25,663 bases of DNA from Candidatus Altarchaeota archaeon. Lineage in GTDB: Archaea; SpSt-1190. Under the pieces are notes generated by a model. The model had not been told where the DNA came from. It ran no database searches and worked only from the letters and a program-made list of their open reading frames with translations. Both the position numbers and the translations under genes were made by a program. How positions within the stretch are numbered: position 1 is the first letter of the stretch; each line of letters opens with the position of its first letter. Below, piece by piece: positions 1 through 6,888 of the stretch. The stretch is from assembly GCA_030590165.1 (NCBI GenBank), contig JAUUZA010000009.1, positions 1-25,663 of the forward strand, in the 5' to 3' direction.

Positions 1-733
1 AAATAAATGGGCCATCAAAAATAAAAAAAGATTTTTCGCAATTTCCATAGATGAAGGAATAAAAGGGTATAAAGAATACACTTTACTTTTTCTTAAAAAA
101 TTTTGCAAAGATAATAAAATTGAACTGTTTATTTATGATTTTAAGAAAGAAGTAGGAAAAACCCTTGATGATTTAGTGAAGATTCGTGATAGTAAAAATC
201 TTCCAGAAAAAGCATGCACTATTTGTGGAATTCTTAGAAGGTATTTTTTGAATAAATATGCAAGAGAAAGGGGTGCAACGAAAATTCTTTTTGCACATAA
301 TAGGGATGACGAGGTTCAAACTTTTATTATGAATCTTTTTGTAGGAAATCTTCCTCAAATGACAATTAAAGGGGAAGTAGGTGGAATTATTAAACACCCT
401 AAGTTTGTTACACGATTGAAACCATTAATTAATATTCCTGAAAAAGCGTTAACAGTTTATGCACTTTTGAATTATCCAAATCTTCCCGATTCTGAATGTC
501 CATATCTTAATGAAAGTGTGCGTTCAATGTCTAGAAATTTTATTAATAATTTAGAACAAAGAAAGAAAGGAGCAAAAAAAAATATATTGGAAGTGTATTT
601 GAATAAAATTCTTCCAACTTTAAAGAAGAATTCAGAAAAAATTTATTCAGAAATTAAAGAATGTTCTGAATGTGGTGAACCTTCCAGTAAAACTAAATGT
701 AATCATTGTGAATTAATCAATCTTTTTGTTTAA
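1..733 (+). CDS. ttuA: tRNA 2-thiolation protein, TtuA/Ncs6 family (5' partial)
   Basis: This is the C-terminal part of an ATP-dependent tRNA thiolase that puts sulfur on uridine. The frame is open from base 2, so the start codon, N-terminal zinc finger and PP-loop lie outside the window. Visible family features are SIDEGIKGY, a CTIC pair followed by GILRR (Cys codons at 215 and 224), HNRDDE near 297, a further Cys in SECPY (codon 497), and a C-terminal zinc knuckle of two CxxC pairs (662-709). In TtuA the CxxC pair plus the later Cys bind a catalytic [4Fe-4S] cluster, and all three are present. That suits its position beside a SUF operon. The gene converges on the downstream HTH gene and overlaps it by 21 bp. 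Family assignment is strong; the exact modified position (U34 or U54) cannot be read from the sequence. Confidence 0.88.
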   Translation, partial: NKWAIKNKKRFFAISIDEGIKGYKEYTLLFLKKFCKDNKIELFIYDFKKEVGKTLDDLVKIRDSKNLPEKACTICGILRRYFLNKYARERGATKILFAHNRDDEVQTFIMNLFVGNLPQMTIKGEVGGIIKHPKFVTRLKPLINIPEKALTVYALLNYPNLPDSECPYLNESVRSMSRNFINNLEQRKKGAKKNILEVYLNKILPTLKKNSEKIYSEIKECSECGEPSSKTKCNHCELINLFV

Positions 734-1012
734 TCTTGAAGTAACTTTCTTACAAAGTGAGCATATTTGTTTGGTCTCTTCCTCATCTTTATTCATAATT
801 GTTTTAGCAAGAATTTTTATTATTTTTTTCTCATCAGAATTTAATTTAACTTTGGCTCTCTTTCCTTTAAAATATTGATTGATTGCTGCTGGGGTGACAT
901 CAAGAAGTTTTGCGATTTCACTTTGTTTTTTGTTAAGACTCATTAGTTCAATAACTAACTCTTTTCTAATTGCAGGCAAAACTTTTCTAGAGGATATTTC
1001 ACACTCCATCAT
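713..1012 (-). CDS. HTH transcriptional regulator with three cysteines, divergent from suf operon
   Basis: A 99-residue predicted DNA-binding protein resembling the small archaeal XRE-like regulators of the COG2522 type. The opening MMECEISSRKVLPAIRKEL leads into a helix-turn-helix at about residues 27-50, where QSEIAKLL and VTPAAINQYFKGKR look like the scaffold and recognition helices. A C-terminal CSLC pair (C84, C87) and C4 could form a metal or Fe-S site. Starts at 1012 and 1009 are both possible. A TATA-like element on this strand (1032-1039) is centred 23.5 and 26.5 bp from them, consistent with a leaderless mRNA. That TATA lies inside an inverted repeat, which suggests autoregulation. 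A role in controlling the suf operon is inferred from the divergent layout and is not proved by the sequence. Confidence 0.8.
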   Translation of the reverse strand: MMECEISSRKVLPAIRKELVIELMSLNKKQSEIAKLLDVTPAAINQYFKGKRAKVKLNSDEKKIIKILAKTIMNKDEEETKQICSLCKKVTSRLNKKID

Positions 1013-1022
1013 TAAAATAATT

Positions 1023-1063
1023 AAGTTAAGGTATTATATGGTTAACTTATTAACATAGTTAAT
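1023..1063. promoter_or_regulatory. Candidate operator: nested GTTAA/TTAAC inverted repeats
   Basis: AAGTTAA (1023-1029) and TTAACTT (1042-1048) form perfect 7-bp arms around a 12-bp spacer that contains the HTH gene's TATA-like box. A second palindrome, ATTAAC-ATA-GTTAAT (1049-1063), abuts the suf-side TATA-like box at 1063-1070. GTTAAC at 1041-1046 is itself palindromic. The placement would let one dimeric protein cover both promoters. The assignment as an operator is inferred from position and symmetry. Confidence 0.6.
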
Positions 1064-1070
1064 TATTTAA
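1063..1070 (+). promoter_or_regulatory. TATA-like box of suf operon
   Basis: TTATTTAA is centred 25.5 bp before the GTG start of sufC. This is the spacing expected if transcription begins at the start codon. No Shine-Dalgarno motif precedes the GTG. Confidence 0.5.
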
Positions 1071-1091
1071 TTTATTATATTTTTCATTCCT

Positions 1092-1781
1092 GTGATTGAA
1101 ATAAAGGATTTGAATGTGTTTATTGGAGATAAACCAATTTTAGAAGAAATAAATTTAAATGTAAATGCCGGTGAAATTGTTGCTTTAATAGGTCCTAATG
1201 GTTCTGGAAAAACTACGCTTTCCAAGGCAATTATGGGTGATACGCGTCTTAAAATAAGAGGAACCATGCTCTTTGAAGGTAATTCATTAAATAAACTTTC
1301 AATTGATGAGCGTGCAAAAAAAGGAATTTTTTTAAGTTTTCAGAGTCCTCCCGAAATTGAAGGTGTTAATTCAGAATATTTTCTTAATTTAATTGGTGAA
1401 GATGCAGACAGAGTGGCTCTTTTTGAAAAACTTAAACTCAAAGATAAATTATTATCTAAAGATTTGAATCAAGGTTTTTCGGGTGGCGAACGAAAAAAAT
1501 TTGAGTTATTGCAAATTTTACTCATGAATCCAAAATTTTTGATTTTGGATGAAATTGATTCTGGATTAGATGTTGATTCTCTAAAATATATTGAAGATTT
1601 ATTGAAAACGGCTAAATTAAAAAAGAAAGGAATTCTTGTTGTTACACATTATAATAGGATTTTTTCTAAAATTAAACCAGATAAGGTTTATGTAATGATT
1701 AAAGGTAAAATTGTAAAGAAGGGCGGGGCTGAACTCTTAGATCAACTTGAAGAAGAAGGTTTTGAAAAATGGTCAAAGTGA
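1092..1781 (+). CDS. sufC: Fe-S cluster assembly ATPase SufC
   Basis: Cytosolic ABC-type ATPase that powers the SufBCD scaffold during Fe-S cluster assembly. The 229-residue length is slightly under the usual 245-260. It has Walker A GPNGSGKTT (34-42), a Q-loop in SFQSPPEIEG with the SufC-typical PPEI context, signature FSGGE (129-133), Walker B ending D153-E154, a D-loop SGLD, and switch His186 in VVTHY. There is no membrane segment, as expected for SufC rather than a transporter. The start is GTG at 1092. It is first in a tightly packed operon and overlaps sufB by 13 bp. Confidence 0.95.
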   Translation: MIEIKDLNVFIGDKPILEEINLNVNAGEIVALIGPNGSGKTTLSKAIMGDTRLKIRGTMLFEGNSLNKLSIDERAKKGIFLSFQSPPEIEGVNSEYFLNLIGEDADRVALFEKLKLKDKLLSKDLNQGFSGGERKKFELLQILLMNPKFLILDEIDSGLDVDSLKYIEDLLKTAKLKKKGILVVTHYNRIFSKIKPDKVYVMIKGKIVKKGGAELLDQLEEEGFEKWSK

Positions 1782-3175
1782 ATACCCCACTTTTAGATGA
1801 GAGAGAAAAAAAACTTTGGTTCAAATCTAAAGAAAGAAGTGAATTTCAAATTAAAGGCCCTTTAACAAAAGAAAAAGTAATTCAACTTTCGAATTTTAAA
1901 AAAGAGCCAATTTGGTTGAAAGAATTTAGACTTAAAGGATTTGAAATTTTTGAGAAAAGTCATTTACCTTCTTTTGGTCCAAAATTGAATTGGCTTAATT
2001 TTGAGGATTTGGTTTATTATTCAAAACCCTCAAAAAAAACTGAAAAATGGGAAGAGTTACCTTCTGATATGCGTGAAACTTTTGAAAAGTTAGGGCTTAG
2101 TGACAAAATGAAAAATATTTCAGGTCTTGGACTTCAGTATGATTCTGAAATTATTTTCGAAAAAGCCAAGAAGATGCTTGAAGAAAAAGGAATAGTTTAT
2201 ATGAGTATGGATGAAGCAATACTTAAACATCCTGAACTTGTTAAAAAATATTTTGGAACTATTGTTTCTTCTAATGATAATAAGTTTTCAGCTTTAAATT
2301 CAGCAGTTTGGAGTGGTGGAACCTTCATTTATGTACCTAAAAACATTAAAGTTCCTTTTCCCTTACATACTTATTTTAGAATTAATATGGAAGGCTTTGG
2401 TCAATTTGAAAGAACTTTAATTATTGTTGATGAGGGTTCTGAAGTTACTTATGTTGAAGGTTGTACTGCACCTCTTCATTCCAAGTCAACATTACATGCG
2501 GCTGTTGTTGAACTTATTGCACTAAAAAATTCTAAAGTTAAATACATTACACTTCAGAATTGGAGTAAAAATGTTTTAAATATTGGAACAAAGCGAGCTT
2601 TTGCGAAAGAAAATTCTTTTGTTCAATGGATTGATGGAAATTTTGGAAGTGGAGTTACAATGAAATATCCTGGAATTTATCTTCAAGGGAAAAAAGCCAG
2701 AGGTGAAGTTATTAGTATTGCTTTTGTATCTTCAAATCAAAATATCGATTCAGGTGCAAGAATGATTCACTTGGCACCAGAAACTACATCTAATATTATT
2801 TCAAAAACAGTTTCAAGCGGAAAGGGGGTTTCAACTTTTCGTGGAACACTTAAGATTTTTGAAAGTGCAGATGATGTGACTGCAAAGATTCAATGTGATT
2901 CACTTCTTCTCAATGATTCTATTGCTAATGCAATTCCAAATATTTTAATTCATAATAAAACAGCAAGTGTGAATCATGAGGCTAAAACTTCAAATATTGA
3001 TGATGAAAAATTAATGTATCTTATGTCTCGTGGGGTTGATAGGACTTCGGCCGAGAGTATGATTGCTTTTGGGTTTATTAGAGATTTTGTAAGAGAACTT
3101 CCTATGGAGTATGCTTTGGAATTACAGCGCTTGATTGATATTGATATGGGGGGTCACGAAAATGCAGAAAATTAA
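1769..3175 (+). CDS. sufB: Fe-S cluster assembly scaffold SufB
   Basis: Scaffold subunit of SufBCD, on which new Fe-S clusters are built. At 468 residues it is of normal family length. The C-terminal beta-helix region has GVSTFRGTLKI, QCDSLL with C376 aligning with the essential E. coli SufB Cys405, NHEAKTS with E404 near the position of E. coli Glu434, and the terminal DFVRELPMEYALELQRLI helix. The family-typical SAVWSGGTFIYVPK and VEGCTAP segments are also present. The ATG at 1769 lies inside the end of sufC, a translational-coupling arrangement. The last 14 bp overlap the preferred start of sufD. Confidence 0.95.
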   Translation: MVKVNTPLLDEREKKLWFKSKERSEFQIKGPLTKEKVIQLSNFKKEPIWLKEFRLKGFEIFEKSHLPSFGPKLNWLNFEDLVYYSKPSKKTEKWEELPSDMRETFEKLGLSDKMKNISGLGLQYDSEIIFEKAKKMLEEKGIVYMSMDEAILKHPELVKKYFGTIVSSNDNKFSALNSAVWSGGTFIYVPKNIKVPFPLHTYFRINMEGFGQFERTLIIVDEGSEVTYVEGCTAPLHSKSTLHAAVVELIALKNSKVKYITLQNWSKNVLNIGTKRAFAKENSFVQWIDGNFGSGVTMKYPGIYLQGKKARGEVISIAFVSSNQNIDSGARMIHLAPETTSNIISKTVSSGKGVSTFRGTLKIFESADDVTAKIQCDSLLLNDSIANAIPNILIHNKTASVNHEAKTSNIDDEKLMYLMSRGVDRTSAESMIAFGFIRDFVRELPMEYALELQRLIDIDMGGHENAEN

Positions 3176-3872
3176 GAGATTTAGGGGAAGCCCCGCACAA
3201 GATTATTTTTCTGGATTTAATTCAGTTAAGAAATTTGAACCAACTTCGTCTTTTATAAATAAAAATATTCTTTATACTGGGAGTTTTAGTGGTAAATTAA
3301 TTACTAAAGTTAAAGATTCCTCTTTTGGTTTTCATGGGCAAGCAAAAGGAGAACTCAATTTTTGTTTTGAGGGAAAATGTATTGTGAAACGTTTTTTTAG
3401 GATACCCCCAAATGAAACTTTAAAACTTACTTATCTTTCAAATGATTCTGACTCTATAATTGAAGATTATGTGTATATGTCTGAAAATTCAAAACTAGAT
3501 TATGTCGGGAAATTTGTTTGTGAAAAAAATAAATTTAAAAATTTCGTTAAAATAATTCACGAAGAGCCAAACGCAAAAAGTGAAGTAAATATAAAAGGGA
3601 TAGTCTCGTCGAAGGTGGATATAATTACATCAGCAGAAGTTCTTGAAGGTTCGAAAGGCTCCAAAGTTTCTTTGAATTCAATTGTTTTTTTATTTGATGA
3701 AGGAAGAGTTAATGCACTTCCTGAACTTAATGTAGAAACTCCCTTTTCAAGAGTAAGTCATAGTTTTAGGAAAATAAAATTTACCCCAGAACAATTATTT
3801 TATCTTGAATCGAGAAAGGTTAAAATGGATGATATTAAAAACTTTCAAAAAAAGACGTTATTGGGTGTTTGA
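3162..3872 (+). CDS. sufD: SufD-like Fe-S assembly subunit (short form)
   Basis: Paralogue of SufB that normally forms the SufB-SufD-SufC2 complex. I chose ATG 3162 because a G-rich Shine-Dalgarno-like stretch (GGGGGGTC, 3148-3155) precedes it; the upstream in-frame ATG at 3135 would lengthen the sufB overlap. The resulting 236 residues are short for SufD (often 300-430), so the N-terminal helical part seems trimmed. The C-terminal signature survives: PELNVETPFSRVSHS followed by FTPEQLFYLESR. H200 in VSHS aligns with the functional His360 of E. coli SufD. The stop TGA is followed directly by the sufS ATG. Identification rests on that C-terminal motif and on operon position. Confidence 0.85.
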   Translation: MQKIKRFRGSPAQDYFSGFNSVKKFEPTSSFINKNILYTGSFSGKLITKVKDSSFGFHGQAKGELNFCFEGKCIVKRFFRIPPNETLKLTYLSNDSDSIIEDYVYMSENSKLDYVGKFVCEKNKFKNFVKIIHEEPNAKSEVNIKGIVSSKVDIITSAEVLEGSKGSKVSLNSIVFLFDEGRVNALPELNVETPFSRVSHSFRKIKFTPEQLFYLESRKVKMDDIKNFQKKTLLGV

Positions 3873-5033
3873 ATGGATGTAAGGAAGGATTTTCCAATAT
3901 TGAAAAGAGGAATTTATTTTGATAATTCTGCTACCTCGCACAAACCAAAACAAGTTTTAGCTGCCGTCTTTAATTATTACAATAATCATAATGCAAATAT
4001 TCATAGGGGGATTCATAGATTGAGTGAAGAATCAAGTGAAAGGTATGAAGACAGTAAGAAAACTTTATCAAAATTTATTGGGGCAAAAGACTGGAAACGC
4101 ATTGTTTATGTTAAAAATGCAACTGAAGGGTTGAATTTAGCATCACACCTTCTTAATCTTTCAAAAAAAGATAAGGTAGTAATAACCTCAATGGAACACC
4201 ATTCAAATATTTTACCGTGGAGAGTGAATTCACAAGTTTCTGTTGTTGATATTTCTTCTGAAGGTGTAATTGATATTGAGGACTTTAAGTCTAAAATTAA
4301 AGGTGCAAAAGTTGTTTCAATGCCACATGCTTCAAATGTTCTTGGAACAATTAATGAAGTTGAATTATTAACGAAAATGGCGCATGAAGAAGGCGCTAAA
4401 GTTGTAATTGACGCGGCTCAATCTGCACCTCATTTAAAAGTTGATGTGAATAAAATTGGGGCTGATTTTTTAGCAATTTCAGGACATAAGATGTTAGCCC
4501 CTGGGGGGACTGGATTATTGTATGTTAGTAAGGAATTTTCCGAAAGCACACCCTTTATGTTGGGTGGTGGAACAGTTTTTGATGTTACTAATCAAAAAAT
4601 AGAGTGGGCAGATATGCCTGAACGTTTTGAAGGTGGAACTCCTAATATTGGTGGTGCAATTGGTTTTGCAAGAGCAGCTGAATATTTGATGGAAATTGGA
4701 ATGGATAATGTTAGAAAACATGAAGTGTCTCTTCTAAAAAACTTCTTTAAACTTAATGAAGAAAAGTTGGTTGAGATTTATGGTCCTCATTCACTCAAAC
4801 TTAGGACTGGGCTGGTAAGCTTTAATCTTCCTGGAGTTCACTCTCATGATGTTGCTGACTTTTTGAATGCAAGAAATATTTTTATTCGTAGTGGTAAACA
4901 TTGTGCGCACCCCCTTCATGAAAGATTATGTATTCCTTCTTCTGCCAGGGCAAGTTTTTATATTTATAATACCCTTTCAGAAGTTGAAAACTTATTTGAA
5001 GTTCTAAATGAAATCAAAGAGGTATTTTCATGA
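3873..5033 (+). CDS. sufS: Cysteine desulfurase SufS
   Basis: PLP-dependent group II cysteine desulfurase that removes sulfur from L-cysteine to supply Fe-S assembly. The 386 residues include YFDNSATSHKP at the N terminus, the EHHSN stretch whose His109/His110 sit near the PLP ring, SGHKM with PLP lysine K206, an APGGTGLLYV strand, and the active-site loop RSGKHCAHP with catalytic C344. The family usually has GHHCAQP there, so this is a slight variant. The C-terminal SFYIYNT is typical of SufS. The ORF begins immediately after sufD and its TGA overlaps the ATG of sufU by 4 bp. SufS alone is slow, and the adjacent SufU is its expected sulfur acceptor. Confidence 0.95.
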   Translation: MDVRKDFPILKRGIYFDNSATSHKPKQVLAAVFNYYNNHNANIHRGIHRLSEESSERYEDSKKTLSKFIGAKDWKRIVYVKNATEGLNLASHLLNLSKKDKVVITSMEHHSNILPWRVNSQVSVVDISSEGVIDIEDFKSKIKGAKVVSMPHASNVLGTINEVELLTKMAHEEGAKVVIDAAQSAPHLKVDVNKIGADFLAISGHKMLAPGGTGLLYVSKEFSESTPFMLGGGTVFDVTNQKIEWADMPERFEGGTPNIGGAIGFARAAEYLMEIGMDNVRKHEVSLLKNFFKLNEEKLVEIYGPHSLKLRTGLVSFNLPGVHSHDVADFLNARNIFIRSGKHCAHPLHERLCIPSSARASFYIYNTLSEVENLFEVLNEIKEVFS

Positions 5034-5383
5034 ATTTGAATAAACTTCTTCTCATTTATAAAAAAGCAAAGTCTGAAATGGAAGAAAGAACGCACAACAA
5101 AAAAATAGAAGGTAAAAATATTAGTTGCGGTGACGAAGTTACCCTTTTTTTGAAAATTGAAGAGGGAATATTGAAAGACATCTCATTTGAAAGTTCTGGA
5201 TGTGCTGTTAGTATTTCTTCCGCTTTTCTTTTAGCTAAACAATTGAAAGGAAAATCAATTGAAGAAGTTAAACAGCTTTCAAATGAAGAATATTTAAAAC
5301 TCATAGACATGGAGGAAATTAGTACTTCTCGTAGAAAATGTGTTCTAACACCTTTTATTACATTAAGAAACAATTTAGATTAA
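5030..5383 (+). CDS. sufU: SufU-type sulfur acceptor / IscU-like protein
   Basis: A 117-residue IscU-fold protein that takes persulfide sulfur from SufS in SufU-containing systems. The three conserved cysteines and the metal-binding aspartate are visible: C33 and D35 in ISCGDE, C58 in SGCAVSISSA, and C104 in RRKC. The N-terminal helix is typical of the fold. The IscU-type LPPVK loop is absent, which favours SufU over IscU. It is the last gene of the operon and starts on an ATGA overlap with sufS. Only 28 bp separate it from prs, which has its own TATA-like element. Confidence 0.88.
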   Translation: MNLNKLLLIYKKAKSEMEERTHNKKIEGKNISCGDEVTLFLKIEEGILKDISFESSGCAVSISSAFLLAKQLKGKSIEEVKQLSNEEYLKLIDMEEISTSRRKCVLTPFITLRNNLD

Positions 5384-5384
5384 T

Positions 5385-5394
5385 TTTTATATTA
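5385..5394 (+). promoter_or_regulatory. TATA-like box of prs
   Basis: TTTTATATTA is centred about 22 bp before ATG 5412 in the short gap after sufU. The start has no Shine-Dalgarno motif, so a leaderless transcript is likely. Confidence 0.4.
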
Positions 5395-5411
5395 CCATTT
5401 TCAAAATAAAT

Positions 5412-6275
5412 ATGCAGATTATTGGAGATAAATTAGGAAAAGATGTCGCAGAATATTTAGGTGTTGAATATCATGTTATAGACCATAGAATTTTTCCAGA
5501 TGGAGAAATAAATTTCAAAATTCCTTTGGATAAGTTAGAAAAAAATATTGTGTTAATTTCAAGAAAACGTCCAGATGAAAATGTGAATGAATATCTTGCT
5601 AGGTTATATTTTACAACAAGAACTCTTCATGATGCGAAACATGAAATTTCCTTAGTCATGCCATATTTTGTTTATGCGCGTCAAGATGATGTGTTTAGAA
5701 AGGGGGAACCTCTTAGTTCACAATATGTTGCAGATTTGTTTGACCCTTACATTTCGAATTTTTTTACTGTAACGGCACATACACATAGGAGAGATAGTAT
5801 TCAGCCCCTGTTTAAACATGCAAAAGCAAAAAACATTTCAGGTATTCCAGCTCTTGCTGAAGCACTTCCAAAAATTGAAGATGCTTTTGTTCTTGGTCCA
5901 GATACAGAATCAATTATTTGGTCAAAAGAAATGGCAGACATTCTTGGTTTAGATAATTTTGGCGCATTCAAAAAGTTTAGGGATAAGGAAACAGGAGAAA
6001 TTACTGTGACTGCAGAAGATTTTGATTTTAAGAATAGGGATTTAATTGTGGTTGATGATATGGTTTCAACAGGAGGAACAATTGAAAGGGCTGTTCGACA
6101 CGCTAAAGAGCAGGGAGCAAAAAGAGTATATCTTACTTTTGTTCATTCTGTTTTTTCAAATGATGCATTGAAACGCCTTCAAGCATTACAACCAGTAGAA
6201 ATTATTTCAACAAATACTCTTGAAAGTTCGGTCTCTAGTGCCAGTATTCACAAACTTCTTGCGAAATATCTTTAG
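5412..6275 (+). CDS. prs: Ribose-phosphate pyrophosphokinase (PRPP synthase)
   Basis: Makes PRPP from ribose-5-phosphate and ATP for nucleotide and amino-acid synthesis. The 287 residues are close to the compact archaeal form. Motifs in order are FPDGEINFKI, YARQDDVFRKGEPLSSQYVA (the ATP-contacting flexible region), VTAHTHRR, and the PRPP-binding loop VVDDMVSTGGT with D215 and D216. The C-terminal VHSVFSNDALKRL strand-helix is typical. The gene is preceded by a TATA-like box and its end abuts the HAD-phosphatase gene, so the two are probably co-transcribed. Confidence 0.93.
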   Translation: MQIIGDKLGKDVAEYLGVEYHVIDHRIFPDGEINFKIPLDKLEKNIVLISRKRPDENVNEYLARLYFTTRTLHDAKHEISLVMPYFVYARQDDVFRKGEPLSSQYVADLFDPYISNFFTVTAHTHRRDSIQPLFKHAKAKNISGIPALAEALPKIEDAFVLGPDTESIIWSKEMADILGLDNFGAFKKFRDKETGEITVTAEDFDFKNRDLIVVDDMVSTGGTIERAVRHAKEQGAKRVYLTFVHSVFSNDALKRLQALQPVEIISTNTLESSVSSASIHKLLAKYL

Positions 6276-6288
6276 AATGGTGTTTATG

Positions 6289-6888
6289 ATGAAAGTTGCA
6301 ATATTTGATTTTGATGGGACGCTTGTTTATGCTCCAAGTTCAATAATTTGGACAAAGGAAATTCCATTTATTAAACGCCTTTTTTTTCCATTCGCTTTTT
6401 TATGGGAAAAATTGAGTAAAAAATCTTCATATCAAAAGAAAGCTTTTGAGTGGTTAGTTGGTCTTCGTGTCTCAGAAACTGCTAAAGATTTATGTGAATT
6501 ATCTGAAGTTACAAAGGTTGTTGAAAAATTTCATGAGCTTCAGTCAAAAAAATACAGAGTTATTGTAATGAGTTTTTCACCAGCCTTCTTTGTTAAAAAA
6601 TGGCTTGGGTCGCATGGTTTGAAAGCTGAAGTGATATGTCCTGATATTATAGTGAATAAAAAAGGAGTAGTCGAAAAAGTATCTGATGATTGGGTAACTA
6701 AAATTTATCTTAAAGAGCCGATTTATGCAAAAAAAATAGTTCTTGAAAAACTTCATATTTCTCCTTTTGTGTCTATTGGGGATAATACTATTAGGGATAA
6801 ATTATGTGATAATTATATTGATGTTAAAAAATTTCAACCAAATTATAAACATAAAATTATTCAAGTTTTAAATTTAATTTTTAAGTAA
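6289..6888 (+). CDS. HAD-superfamily phosphatase (HAD-IB-like)
   Basis: Soluble hydrolase of the haloacid dehalogenase superfamily, 199 residues from the preferred ATG 6289, which follows a GGTG motif at 6279-6282. In-frame ATGs at 6277 and 6286 are alternatives. A longer frame starting within prs is unlikely. All four HAD motifs are visible: DFDGT with nucleophile D7 and acid/base D9, S95 in VMSFS, K148/K149 in YAKK, and IGDNTIRDK with D165. The spacing and SFSPAFF motif resemble phosphoserine-phosphatase-like HAD-IB enzymes, but the substrate cannot be told. It lies 13 bp after prs and converges with the nre gene, overlapping it by 8 bp. Confidence 0.82.
   Translation: MKVAIFDFDGTLVYAPSSIIWTKEIPFIKRLFFPFAFLWEKLSKKSSYQKKAFEWLVGLRVSETAKDLCELSEVTKVVEKFHELQSKKYRVIVMSFSPAFFVKKWLGSHGLKAEVICPDIIVNKKGVVEKVSDDWVTKIYLKEPIYAKKIVLEKLHISPFVSIGDNTIRDKLCDNYIDVKKFQPNYKHKIIQVLNLIFK

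Noticed and set aside
3135-3161. Upstream ATG that would extend SufD by nine residues
   Set aside because: It lies deeper within sufB and has no ribosome-site motif, whereas ATG 3162 follows a G-rich stretch at good spacing.
5056-5373. 105-codon ORF opposite sufU
   Set aside because: It fully overlaps sufU, whose three cysteines and operon position are clear; the antisense translation shows no family feature.
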